Of a DNA stretch of 64,000 nucleotides, positions 45,978 to 58,970 are shown one piece after another; position 1 is the first letter of the stretch, and every line of letters begins with the position of its first letter. Under the pieces are notes generated by a model that saw only the letters and a program-made list of their open reading frames with translations, ran no database searches and was not told where the DNA came from. The stretch is taken from assembly GCA_022747635.1 (NCBI GenBank), contig JAKTNV010000014.1:4219501-4283500 (forward strand), in the 5' to 3' direction. This stretch comes from Hetaerina americana. Its lineage: Eukaryota > Arthropoda > Insecta > Odonata > Calopterygidae. The position numbers and the translations under genes are program-made.

Positions 45978-48900
45978 AATACGTTGAGTAATTTCATAAA
46001 AAGTTACTCCGGAGGTAAAAAAACTTTGTTAATTTGTTCGATATTTATTTTTTTTCAAAACGTAATATCTAGGATAGTGGCATTCCGTGAAGAATTTAAA
46101 TCAACTGACTGAAGCTGTAGCACCTTTATTTAACAAACTACTTTCCAAACCGTAATTGAAGTATTTTTCCATCATATTATAAATATGTTTGTTTCACAGT
46201 CATAATCGCATCTTTCCGATTTAGGATTTAGTGTAATAGATTATCAGCCAAACGCTTAGAAATGGATCACTTTCTTTTCAAATTCAAATCGGTGGCGTGT
46301 GACCGTAATCGTCTCCACTTGTGCGTACGTATTTAATGATCTGCGGGCCGGGTGAGCCTGATGAGAATCGGCGGAACACCAGTTTCCTCGGGGCTCAGGG
46401 ATGTGTTCATGTCCCTGGGAATCCCAACTGGGCCCCTGGGGATACATGGGGATCCATTCATTCAGCATTCATATCTACGTGCAAAAAGGTTATCATTTAT
46501 GCAACCATCTTTATTTTAAAGAGATCGGTTCTTAATATTTTTTTATATTTTGGTTTTCACTTTTTGATCGAAATTCTGCACTTTTAACATTTTTTTTCCC
46601 GTTTTTTGCTTTTCCGTATTTGTTAGTTCGCAAATGTTGACAATGCCGTCCACTTTCCCATGCAGCATCACCTGAAGCCTTCCCATGACGACCTAGAAGT
46701 GCGTTTAACAATACGTTTTATGTATTTAGTTTTACGACACATTTTATCTGATACGTTGTATAATCTTTGCCAGATTGTTTGAAGGATAGGATTTAGATGG
46801 AAAATGATTCTTTTGGTGCCTTCACTTCTGTATGGTGGCTTTTAATGCCCACACGGAGCGGCCGTCTTAATTAACTCCGTGGCGTTGGGAACACCACTGA
46901 GGAGGGTTACGGGAAATGATCCCCGTTATTTTCTTCTGAAATTATGGATAAGGAAGGAGGAAAGTTGCACAATGGAATGATAAGAAATGAAAGGGCTCTT
47001 GGGCCAGGGGGAAGTGAGACCAATAGGCAAGACTAGGGCGCCGTGCGCCCTAGCGCGGTTAGCTGAGCGATTCACGGTATAGACCTCATCAAATGATGAG
47101 TTGAAGAAAAAATCAATGTTAAATACAGTCGAAAGGGAAGGATAAATGTTAATAATCACACAAAATATGATAAGAATTAGTTGGGGACAAGGGTTGTGTA
47201 ATTTGCAGTTTTGGAGAAGTGGTTTTCTTTTCATTAGCAAGTTTTTCGGTGTGAATTGTCTCTCAATGGTCGTTGGAAGCGTTAAATTATATCGAAAACC
47301 TCTGTTTTTTAGGTATATAATTATCCTAAGAACCAATTTGCATGTGCAATGAAGAATAAATCTCGATGGAGGGATTGAGAACGGTATTGGGACCTAAAAA
47401 TCATTTCATATGGATTCCTCACATCTCACTGAAAATATATCAGCTTCCGTTTACGGCATTCGACTATGTTGAATGGTTTGTCACAAAGCCGTTTCATTTC
47501 TTTGCAGGAGGCAAATCCACGCTAACGACTGCCAAAACATTTCATAGCTGTCTAAATGTGGAAAATAGACTGAAACTTGACAATATCGCGAAAATGTTTG
47601 TGTTAAAAAACATAAGAGGAATTTTCCATTAATGTGACGACACCTTGTGCTGCGGAAGTGAAATACAGCTTGTAGCTTCCTTTCCAATTTGACCCATGCA
47701 GCTGAAACCCGGAAATTGAAGATGTTTGATACTTAGTGATATTCCGGAAGTCATTGATTTAAAGTAAAACGGATTGTGAAGCTAAATAATTATTTAAAAT
47801 GATGTACAACCCTTTCATCAATTAAATTTCGTTCAGGTTTATGAAATATTATCATATTTTGCATGCTAATTGTCATAATATTAAAGTAAGACTATTCATT
47901 TCTCTACCATGTCAACCTCAAACACATTAAAAATTTGGTGGAAATGTTGAAAATGGTCGATCAAAATGGTTAAAAATAAATCTAATAATAAATTAAAATT
48001 TAGAGGAGCCAATGCCTTTTCTTTGACAACTTTCGAACGACTGTCTTTGGGAGATATCCCTTTCGATGGTCCATTTTTTTATTAGAGAAAACGAGAACCG
48101 CGGAAGGACATTTGATATGAAGCGTTGGTATTAATTATACAGAGCGACGACGTGACCACAAGGGGGGGGGGGGGGGTAATCATGAAAACGAGGAAACTCT
48201 TGCGATGCGTGTGACGGAGCGACTGGAAATGCGGGTCCTAGGATTTCACGGGGCATTAGGAGGGGGGCAACCTCCTCTTCCCCTGCCACCTCCCATCCTC
48301 CTCCTATGAACCCCATCCCCCCGCGAGCGACTTCATCCCCGCCGGCCGGCTTATTCCTCGCCCCACTCTCCCGACCAGACTCCCCCCCCCCCTCGCGCGC
48401 CCACTTCCACCCTAATGAAGTTATCGGCCACCAACTTGGGACTCATTTCTCGATTAAATATCGCGTTCTCCGAGATAATTACTGTCGAGGGACTGGTCCC
48501 GCGGTAATGCCTCAGCCGTTCCTAAACGAGCTTATGCGTCGGCTGGGAAGCTGCCGCCTTCCCCTTGCCCTCCCCCCTCCCAACCGTGTGGTGCCTCTCC
48601 CACATCCCACTCCCCTCCTCCTCCTCCCCCTCGCCCCGGTCTCATTTCCCTCCTTGAGCGCGAGTGACGTCATCCCGTAGAGATAGAGTGGGAAGGGGGT
48701 AGTAGGGGGTGGTGTGACGTGAAGATGGAGCGAGTGGGTTTTGGGGGGCGGGAGACGGTGGGTGGGTGGGCGACTGTTGGCGCCTAGTGTGGGTGTAAAA
48801 TGGATGTGGATGAGAGGACGACGGGCGGAGGTGGACGACTCGTGAAGAGCTATTGACTCATGGGATCGCGCGATTATCTGCAACTACATTGTGCCGAATT

Positions 48901-49029
48901 TACTCTTCGAAAAGAATAACAAATTCGTTTTGCAGAATCCGATTACCTTCCTAGCGGTTGACACGAAAACTTAGAAAAAAATATGTCTTTTAAAGGCTTC
49001 AATTCCATGTTGAATATCAGTTCAGTGAT
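45978..49029. other. Unassigned; GC island 48150-48860
   Basis: A small hairpin, GGGCGCCGTGCGCCC, lies near 47036-47050. 48150-48860 is GC-rich: poly-G, then pyrimidine-rich, then purine-rich. An inner segment (48410-48530) of balanced composition could be conserved non-coding DNA. Confidence 0.45.
48162..48176 (+). repeat. Poly-G run
   Basis: 15 G in a row at the left edge of a GC-rich block. Confidence 0.85.
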
Positions 49030-49115
49030 ATCGTTGGCATGAACCCTCCTGCCAAACACCCTAGTGGTGGCTTCCCTTGGGTACCTTGTATGCATGTATG
49101 AATAAAAATAGCCTA
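49030..49115 (+). mobile_element. LINE 3' tail fragment
   Basis: Only the terminal part of the same LINE family remains: CCTGCCAAACACCCTAGTGG, TGGCTTCCC, GGGTACCTTGTATGCATG and AATAAAAATA. It matches the 3' ends at 22800-22860 and 52250-52300 by eye. Confidence 0.6.
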
Positions 49116-51329
49116 CTCTTATTTGTTAACTTAAATCACAACATCGCTGGAAATAAACGATAGCAGTTATTTTTTATCTGTAATGAAAACCTTACAGCTA
49201 CAGTTCAGGTCGAATCTACTTCATTTGAAAACTCTGAGTATGACATTTCAAAATAATCATTTCCATTCTTTTGCCGCAACTTGCGCTCATTTAAAAGTGG
49301 TTATAAGGGTTTAAGTTTTCGTTTGGGAGAGCTAATAATATGAAGTGAGGTTTTGCGCTTCCCAGACCCTCGCTCGTGGGATGGGTAAGCCAAGTTAGTA
49401 GGTTAGACGTACCTTTCATTTTTAGAGAACAAATATAATCTTATTAAAGATTATAAACGTTAGCGGTTGAAATATTTCAAAGTACCTTTGGAAAAAGTTT
49501 AACATTTTAAGTAGCGTTGAAAATTTATCTTCTTATAAAACATGAATTTCAATCACTCAGTACACACTTTTAGAGAATTTCTCACGCTGGTTATGGGTAA
49601 TTGAATTTTTTTATAGTTTAGACAATTGTTAACTTTTTTAATAGAATAAATAACCCATTGGAAGCGGAATTGAAACTGACGCCTTTCAGTAGAATTTAAT
49701 GAACGACGTTGTTGTTGGAATGACTACAATGCAAATTACCATTTCATAGTCTCCAATGATCAAATCTATTTTAATATTAAATCAAGGTGACGTATAAATT
49801 TAGAGTCTAATGCGCGTTAATGTACTTAAAAAGATTATTCAAGCCATATGACTTGTTTGGAGTCGGGGAGAACACGTGTCTGCCTTGAAGTAAACGACTG
49901 AAGTGAAAGTGAGCAATTCATTTCCACATCCATACTAATAACCCGTGATCCACCCAAAAGCGTGTAACAGGGGGTGCAAGACCTAGGTTGAAAGAGTAAG
50001 GGAGGGGGTAGAGGGAAGATGTTTTAAGGGCTGATGGAAGGAGGATAAAACATTCCCTCAAATTCCAAGAAAAGGCGTGAATGCTAATGCACACATATTT
50101 ACAAATTTGATTGAAACTTTTAAAAAAGCACAAATGCGACCCACTGCAGAAGCTCCCAGGTATAATAAATAGAAGGAAGTAAAATTGATCATCAAACAGC
50201 TACCCGTTAGATCGCCGCCATAGTAAGACAGTTCATGCCGACCTGGAAAGCAAAAGGGAGAAATTTATGCTTACATTTAACTATTCTACTATTGTTTCTT
50301 ACTACCAATGCAGCGGCGATTTTGTCCTTTGAAGTGCCCTCCGGAAGGCTCAGGTTGCTAGGCCAGTCGAAATAGATTCGAGCACTCGCGGCAACATTTT
50401 GGAAAATGGCGCGACACCTAAGGTCTAGAGCAAGCATTGCTATGGCGATCGTGTCGTTTCCGTTGTTATTCCCCGGAGTCATGCAGAATTGCCGCGGTGA
50501 TCGAGCGGGGGCCGTCCCCGAGGCGACGTGGCTCACGGGACTGAAGATTCAGAGGGATTGGCGGGGCAGAGGGGGAGGGTGGGATTCGGGCTGAGCTGCG
50601 AATGGGGGTTAAATGGAGGCGAACCGCAAGGGGAAGCAAGTTCGGGGGCCTTCCCGCCCTAGGCAGGGGGGGGGGGGTGGATGAGGTTGCGGTGTGGAAC
50701 AGGGGTGGATGACTGCACGAGTTTCGCCCAATCCGGGTCGAAATTTGAGCGGATATTGCGGAGCGCCTCTTGCCGGTCCGAAATCTTAATCCGTTTCCTG
50801 TCACCATCGATCCCGCGACCTTTCTTTTAATCCGTCCCCCTGGCGCCGTGTCACCATGAAGGTCTCGTGGCGTCATGCACTCGCGCGAGATTAAATTCTT
50901 GCAAAGTAATTTCATTGCGGAGATATAAACAAAGCTGATATATTAATTCGAGAATCAATCCCTCTCGTTTTGGATCCGGAGCGTTTGTATGCGAATTCAT
51001 GAAATGATGCTCTATAAAATCCGTTCGAGGAAAATGGTGTGGGGACAGTATTAAGGGGGTTATCATCAATCATGATTGAAAAGACTCCGTAAAATAATCC
51101 ATTACTGATTATAATAATACAAAAACAGGTGAAAATTGTTACTATTATTTTTAGTTAGATCTATAAATAAATAAATTACCAACCTGTTGAGAGTTCACTA
51201 TCATAGAATAACTTACGCAGTTCAAGATTCCCTAATATGTGCTTGTGAGGTAAATTGTAAAATGTTTGATATTATAAATAAAAGGTTTTCGGTATCGTAG
51301 AACGCGGAATTGGAAAAGAGCAATGGACA
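49116..51329. other. Unassigned; GC island 50320-50880
   Basis: The island carries CpG-rich sequence and a poly-G run. Frames on the minus strand are open but motif-free. Confidence 0.45.
50666..50677 (+). repeat. Poly-G run
   Basis: 12 G in a row in a GC island. Confidence 0.8.
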
Positions 51330-52310
51330 CGGATTTTTTGGATAGCAAAAAAGCTCACTACTAGCAAACTACTCGCATAGCTAGAAGCATGTGGCATAGA
51401 CAAAAATATCTTGTACTGAATGAAAGACTTTTTGAATGGTCAGTCACGAAGAGTAGTCAGTCATAGATGGTGTTACGTCTAATGAAGTAGATGTCACTCC
51501 AGTGTTACCAGAAAAGTGCTATCGGGCCTCTTTTATGTATTATTTCGTTAACGACATTAACATTGTGGTCACTATTAAGAACTTTAATTTATCAACGATC
51601 CAGTTGTTCAAAGAGATATCCGTAATCTTGAGGATCAGTAAGCTTAAGCAGATGACCTGTAAATGCTACGCTGTTGCGACACTTGACGATTGGTTTTAAA
51701 CTAATCAAGTGTATAGTGATGAATTTTTGGAAAAAGGGAAATTTCCTCCCGAGCACCTACTGAATCAGAAACACCGAAATAATAAGTTTAGACTCGATTA
51801 AATACTTACATGTAGGCATTAACATAACCCATCATTTCTCCTGGGTGAAACATGCACCGGAAATATATGGACAATGTAACTAAAAATGAAGATTTATTAA
51901 AAGATTATTGGAGAAATTTTACGAGAAGGGTGAAGTGCGATGTTATCTTTCGCTGGTTGGGCCTCATTTAGAATTCTCTGCTAGGGTATGGGATCCTCAC
52001 GAAGTTGATTGATTGGCCAGTTAGATCGCGTGTAGCATAGATGAGCCAGATTTTTTAAACGTTGTTATGATAAAATGAAAAGCGTACAACATAATTTAAT
52101 TACAATAAAATGTAAAGATCAAGTGTAGAACATATGAATATAAGAAGAAATTTTTCTCACGAACAATAAACGATCAGAATTAGGTTGTCCGATCGCGTCA
52201 TAGGGGAAAAGTATTATGAGTCAAAAGTAGCCTGGTTTTAACTTGAGCACGCCCTGCCACGCACCTTAGCGGTGGTTTGAAAGGTACCATGTCCTTACCC
52301 GTGTAAACTT
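51330..52310 (+). mobile_element. 5'-truncated copy of the LINE family
   Basis: It starts inside the RT domain (counterpart of FLDFSKAFD… at 51340-51400, with DFLNGQ-like remains near 51430). It passes through a corrupted FADD region and the SIWDPHE-like region near 51985-52010, and ends in the 3' tail GCCCTGCCACGCACCTTAGC near 52250. It has many frameshifts. Orientation matches the 19.6 kb copy. Confidence 0.75.
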
Positions 52311-54354
52311 TCCATTATGAAACCATTAATATGTACGCGGGATGGCTAAATCGTATGCGTGGATCATGTACGAAGATTAGTCCTAGATCGCCAGAGTATT
52401 TAACAATTTCTCTGATTAATTTCTATCAAATTGCAGTAATTCCACTCCGAATGACGGCGCAGTGATCCAATTCGAGTCTAGTGATTCCATCCCAGAGCTA
52501 ATGAAGGCAAGTAAGGTATGGTAAAAATTGAGAGCTCTTGCAGGTCTTTTCGAATAAGAGACCCTCCAAAACGTTTTTGGTAGATCTTCTGAAGTTAAAT
52601 TGTGAATACGTGACAGAATTGATACACGCAATACTGCAATGGAAATTACAGTAACAAATTGCTTCTTTGCCTATAACCTGCGAAATGCTTTAAGCATTAT
52701 GTCACTCTTCTGTCTTATGGTGTAATAATGCGCTACGAAACAAAAAATAAGTAGGGAGTGCATGAGAAATAACTGAGCTAATGACTCAGATATTTTGTGT
52801 AGAGAAAATTATAGAAAACATCAGGAAATCATTCTTATTTGTCATAAGTAGGGATGAAATTTCAAACAAAACTTGAGAGTTGGCGAAAGTGTTTATTGGG
52901 TTGGTCATAATTCATGCGTAAACTTAAGTAGTTTTGTCACGTTAGTAATGGCGTCATTGAATTGTTTTATTTTAATTAACCTTGCTTAGTCTGTTTTATC
53001 ACCATAGTAATCGAACTTGTAGAATAAATTAACTGACCACAGGATCCCGTTATAGTATGCCTCCGAGGTTTTCAATTAAGATTCCGTGTCAATGCTTTTT
53101 ATCATCGTAAAGTGATTAATGGTTTTCAGCCTTTTTGGAAACCCCAGCAGCATGTTGTAATGAAAGCGGCGAAAAAACCCATTGCATGACAATCAATCAC
53201 ATACCGCGTGAAAATTCCAATACCCAGTCATTTCTAAGGTCGATTTTATCTCAATTAACTGAAATCGGTAATCATTATTTTAAATTTGACATACTTTGCT
53301 TTCGTGGTTTCCAGTCATAGGATGTGATTTATAGTAATTATTACCCAATTCCCATCTCCCTCGTGAATGTAATGCTGAAAAATGGGCATTGTGCAAAGTT
53401 TGAAGTTTACATTCATGGATTCATGAAAAGGTCTCCGTTATGGTCCTAAGACTAAACGTTGGTTCACGTCTTCGGCGGAATTTTAGCCTACCCGTAGCTA
53501 CGTTATCCGTTCCAAATATTTCAATGCCAGCGGGATGCGAATTGAAATATGTGCAATATTTTTCATACTTTAAACGATGCGTGAGAGGGCATTCCGCAGC
53601 AAATTGAATGACTTGTTAACTACACACACTATGGACTTAAAAAATTCTCCTTTCGCAGCCAAGGCAAAAAAGTAAGATGGTATTCATTAAGCAGAACAGG
53701 CGGTTTTTTAACCAGAACAACTCAAACCTTGGAAGTTATATGTAATTGTCCAGAAGAATCACTCAGGTTTTAACTGGAATTCTCCAGCTGACATCTGTGC
53801 GCTCCGCATGGCACTCGTAGATTCGTGCACACAAAAATATTTCTTCTGCGCTCTTTGAGGAAATGCGTTGCTCACAAGGTACTAAATTAAAATACTGGTT
53901 AAATTTTCTAGATTCAAATCCCGCTCTCTAACTTTATCCAGGAGCCCCAGTAGTGATCAGTTTTTCCCTTAATCAAATATGTTACTGCAGCTTTCGAGAT
54001 TTCCGCCCAAGCGTGGCAATATGCACCACCGTGAGGTGCTCACGTTATATTTTTTATATTGTATAGTACCCCACCAGCAGACACCAGAATGTGAGGCAGG
54101 GGTTGATTTACCCACCAAACCACTCCTGACCCAAAATACTTTTCCACCTTGGCGGGGTCGGTCAAGGTTATTCTGATCCCCGATCTTTTGTCGGAGAGAT
54201 GTCGTCTTAAAATTATCTGTTTCACAAAAAAATCCCTCTAATTTTTTTGACATGATCTCTCTTACCGTATTAAGATGGAGGTAATAAAACATTTTTAGCA
54301 TAATTGCTGAAGAGACGTCCTTCCATTTAAGTAAGAGAAATAATGGTTAGCTTA
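52311..54354. other. Unassigned AT-rich DNA
   Basis: Nothing recognised. Confidence 0.55.
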
Positions 54355-54850
54355 ATCTTCGCTTCGTGAGTGAACCCCAACAAAGTTCTTCTAATAATCT
54401 TTGGACACGCTACTAAGTTTATCATAACAACGTTCAACAAATCTACCTCCTCTACGCTGCCCGCGAATCAATTTGGCAATCAATATGCATTCGCGAGGAT
54501 CCCATATACTAGCCGCATATTCTAAATGAGGTCTAGCGAGCGCAAGAAATTTTTTCTCCTGATCCTTTCATCACGTCTCGCCACTACTCTTCTAATAAAA
54601 CGCATTTTTTTGTTATTTTGTCCACATATTTCTTGCATGTTTTCCATCCAGGAGAGGTCGTGAGTGAGGGTAATACCTATGTATTTAATCGACTCTGCAC
54701 TTTCAATTTCGTATCCCTGATGCATGATACGTTGGGAAAGAATTTCCTCTTTTTCCAAAAATCCATCCCGCTCAATTTGAGTCCCGCTTGTCTCTTCAAT
54801 CGTCTCTGAAAGAAGCAATCATCAAAAGTTAGATTCGCTTGCTAAATTCA
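54355..54850 (-). mobile_element. LINE RT C-terminal fragment, opposite strand
   Basis: The minus strand reads SIKYIGITLTHDLSWMENMQ, EICGQNNKKMRFIRRVVARR, DERIRRKNF, then the WDPHE-like region near 54500. This is the same RT C-terminal segment as at 22210-22440 and belongs to the same family. One 98-residue stretch (54818-54522) is still open. The 3' tail is missing. Confidence 0.75.
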
Positions 54851-54944
54851 CTTAGAAGAATATGACCGCCTACTTTAAATTCCTAATTCTAATTTTTTAG
54901 TCGGTCTTGGGCACAATCTACTGAGACGTGAGTGGCTAATGGTG

Positions 54945-55045
54945 GATGAAATGTATTCGTGAATAGCTGAGCGAATCAAGCACCCGGGAGAAAGCCTAAG
55001 GGTGTTAGAAATTGGAATCCCGCCTGGGCCGTGTCTACTCCCGAT
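54945..55045 (+). mobile_element. Possible tRNA-like SINE head
   Basis: AATAGCTGAGCGAATCAAGC resembles an A-box region, and AAATTGGAATCCCGCC, about 45 bp later, a B-box. No clear body could be followed. Confidence 0.38.
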
Positions 55046-55499
55046 TAATAATTTTTCGAAAAATGGCCGCCGGGGCGAACCGACCACCCATCCTATTCAC
55101 AGCCACCTCACTCACACAAGTTGGCGAAAGAGCACGAGCAAAAGTTAAATAAACGGCAATTGGACGCGCGAGTAGGTTCACGCGTAATTAAGCAGGGCTC
55201 GCAGCCCGAATGAAATTCCATATTGCATTAATTTATTTGTTAATCCTCGTTTTCCAAAGGGAAGGACGCCAGGGAAATAATAACACCCAGCGTAAGTAGG
55301 TTAATGTAAATCCGGCCGCTGGGGTTGCATCCGGAATCGTTGAGAGGAGTGGAAGGGAATATTTCGCAAATGGGCGCCATAAATTCACTCACGGCAACAC
55401 CTGAGTGACCTAATACCCTCCCTCGCCTTTTTACATCTTGATTCATGGGTGCGCTCCTATGCCTCTCATCTTCCATTTATCTCGGTCGCTTTTAAAGTG

Positions 55500-55760
55500 C
55501 TCGCGGTGAAAACGGGATGGAGCCGCGGCTCACGAGGGGCCGGGGTGGGGGGCGGTGTGGAGGGGGCGTGGTGCCGGCGCGGGGGGAGAGGGGACGGCGG
55601 GAAAGCCGAGCATTGGCGGATTTTTGAGGGTGTGAAATTGCTCCGGGAGAAAGAGCCGCTCTCACACTTGTCTCCCTCTCTCTGCGTTCCCGTCCGCTGT
55701 CTTCTATAAGCCCGCGCCTCTTATGGAGTGTGGAGTGCAGAGTCTACTCTGTGCCCACGC
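55500..55760 (+). promoter_or_regulatory. GC island with TATA-like box
   Basis: A G-rich block (55500-55620) leads into CT-rich DNA, then CTATAAGCC (TATAAG at 55705-55710) with a CA dinucleotide in GTGCAGAGT about 34 bp downstream. The arrangement resembles a TATA/initiator promoter on the plus strand, but no coding exon is recognised after it. Confidence 0.28.
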
Positions 55761-58700
55761 ATTGTCTCATACCCGGGGTGTTGGGAGTGGGACCTCGCTG
55801 AAACGTGCGAATGCTAAGTGGAAATGATTCGACCACGTGTTCATGAAGTTCACTGGTGGCTTGTGCTGGAAAATATCTAAAAAACTGTCTTCGAAGCAAG
55901 GGGTGGTGGAAATCGTTTGCCCTGAGAAATGAGAAGTTGTAAGGGCAGCATAAGCCGAAGAAAATGGTTATTTATAATATTGATTATAAATAAACATTTA
56001 TAATTAGTTGACCTTAACTCTTCTTGAGCTTCACGCATGTCTCAAATTCAATCTCTCAGTTCCATATTCTCTACTCTGTAAAAAAGAAACTATTTTGCTA
56101 GTCACATGTGCAGAGAGAAACCAACCCGTATGGAATAACGATACGAGACTAAATTTTGACTTTATGGCTAAGCTAATGAAGTCTGGAAAGCCATTTATTT
56201 ACTGAAAATCACTAAAAATATGTTGGTTTAGTGTGTTAACCTTAAATATAATAAATCGAGGGTTAACCAATTTACCATTTGAGGTTTACCTTCGATACTT
56301 CGGATGCGCAAAGCGTTTCTATATATTTTTTTAAATAATCCAAAATACGTAGCAGAGAGGCAAATGTTTGGAATAATTTTCCTCTCTAGAGAGAATAGTA
56401 CATTTTACGATAAAGTTCAAAACATTCCCAAATACTTCAAATTTTTATTTAGAAGCTGATGCACAAGGTGTTTGATAACAAAAGCTCACTCTATGTAGTT
56501 CCTGAGATAAAAAGCGAGGGCACCTACCCGCTTCTAGGCATCATTTTGTCTCCTCTATTGTCAATTGATCGCGAAGTATGGCAGCCCAGCTGACTATGTG
56601 CCATGTTTTAATTAACCTGAATCGGGGAAAACTTGGTCCATGGGTCAGTGACGTCGTTTGGAGGTAATTGGCCACAGTTCGCCATCGGTGTGCAATATTA
56701 TGTCATTTTGACCTTGCCTCTTATGATTGATGACCGAACGATCCGCTAGAGAAGAGGGTCGGCGGTTGGTGAATTTCAATGCAAAATTTTACGCTCCGAG
56801 GAATAAATCTGTTATTTGGCCTCTAGCCAAATTGGACGATAAGGGTATACGAGTATAAGCGAGTTTATAAACAAGTTTTGGCTTTCTAGGAAAAAGGTTT
56901 TCTAATGGCCGATTGCCAAGGCGTGTGTGGAATTAATCGCGTAACAGTGGAATACCGAAGTTTATAAAGTATCTGTTCTAGCTTTCTCGGAAAGAGTTTT
57001 GCTTGTTTTACATGGCAGTAAACCCATTCTTTTTTACTTCAGCAAAATTGGTTTCTATGTAAGACGGAAAAGTAACGATTAAGAGTAATTAATATATCTA
57101 CGTATTTATTTTAATGCAAATCTGAAAGCATCAGCTCATTAAGTTTTCGCTCTACTCATTATCATTCATGCATACAAAGTGGCCTGTTCAATTAAAAGTT
57201 AAATTACGGAGCAGTACTTATATCATAATAGTATTGGTAAAATGCAACGCAATCTAAAACTTGAGAAGGGCGATCGATGCAGCATGCATGATATCAAAGA
57301 GTTAATTTTGGAGGCAATGGGTATTATTTCGGGAAAATGGGATTATGGGGCATGCAACGTAATTGGTCTAAATAGAAATATTTTTTAGAAAAGTTGGTTA
57401 GACCATTTTGTTCATCGTGGATACTTCTTATATGACATTGTCAAATTCCTAGCGAGTATTCTTCGACTCCTCTTCGGTTATGCGTATATGACTTAACATC
57501 GATGAAAGCGTATGTTTTTACTATCCAAAAATAAGGGAATATTGAATTGGAAACTCATAGGTAATCCAAGACATTGTATAGGGTCTGGGTAGTTCATATC
57601 ACGTGATGAGAAATCGGAAATAGCGGCAAAGATATATGGATTATCTTATGTGGGAAAAAGTTACGCGCATGTGAGGTTGGTAAATACCGAAGGATCCTAT
57701 TGGGGTATAATATTGCTGCGTATGTAATGTAAAAGAAGAAATTGATAATTTGGTTGAATGGTGAGAGAATGAACGGTTGAAGGAAAAATGAGTATATTAA
57801 TATATTGTAACTTCTTCAGCTCCTTATAAAATCTAAATGCCCGGAAATAACTTATTTGTTTCCAAATATCATAAATTTTGACAATTTTTTATAGTCCAAT
57901 ATAAATATGTAGTCAACATGCATGAGGTGCACCGCGGTAGCTTGTAGGTTTGTTTTTTATCATGCGGTCGAAAACAAATTTAGCAAAACCGTAATATTTA
58001 TCAGTTCTACCTTTCTGATTAACATCTCAGATATTTTCGTTTGAATCAGAAATTGTGAAATAATATTGAATGAATGTGAAATAGAGTTTGAGATGGAATT
58101 TTCAAAGTGGAGAATAAGATACTCTCTTACAAGACGTTGCAGTATTTTACATTAGAATTGGAATTCATGCGCTAAGTATTTAAATGCTTGGTGCTGGTAG
58201 ACTATTCGATTACTAATGTCGTCGAAAGGACGAATAAAGTCGTTATGGAACATTCAATAACTATTTTAATGTAGCTAAACAAGTAACTCAAACGTCAGTC
58301 AACCCCTTTGATACGCAACTTATTGCTTACTGCTACGGTTAAAAGAGAGAAAATTAGGTATTAATTGCCATATCAATTAAAAGGTATAGTCGAAAGTGAT
58401 TCAATTTTTGAGCAACCTTCAAAGGGTTTATTCATGTTTTAATTACCGAGCAGAGGGAATAAAGAAGGGGAATCCAATTCTATATCCAAATATTTCCTAT
58501 TGTCATCGTGGGCTGAATAATAACAGAAAGCAACTATAGCCAAACGCCGTAGCCTTATAAACTATTTTTGGAAAATTCTACTTATTACTCAATATTTCTG
58601 CCTGAGTTCGTCTTCACTGTGGAGTAGGAAACCAGAAATTGGCCCTTAAATTATATTTTTCAATAAATTAAACTTTTGGCCCTCAATAATTAACTCAATT

Positions 58701-58900
58701 TCCATCTACAAACAAGAAAAAATAAAGTCTTTGTTTTAGAATATAAGAAATTCCCATCGCCCAAAGTAAACACCCAGTGAAATGTAGATAGCTTTCCGGA
58801 AAGTAATATTTTCAATTTTTAAATTCACTGTATTTTGTATAACTGAAAAATATTACCATTTTAAATAAATAAACTCTCGACTATAGAATCATTTTGCTTT

Positions 58901-58970
58901 AACGACTGATTTTAGCCAAAAGATTCTTTTTGCCGGAACAACTGATTTTAGCCAAAATATTCTAAAACCG
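58901..58970. repeat. Short direct repeat
   Basis: ACTGATTTTAGCCAAAA occurs twice about 35 bp apart, followed by GATTCT/TATTCT. Confidence 0.7.

Noticed and set aside
46320..46460. GC-rich segment with CCTGATGAGAATCGG
   Set aside because: CTGATGAG occurs, but there is no stem II or GAAA core. No SINE boxes either.
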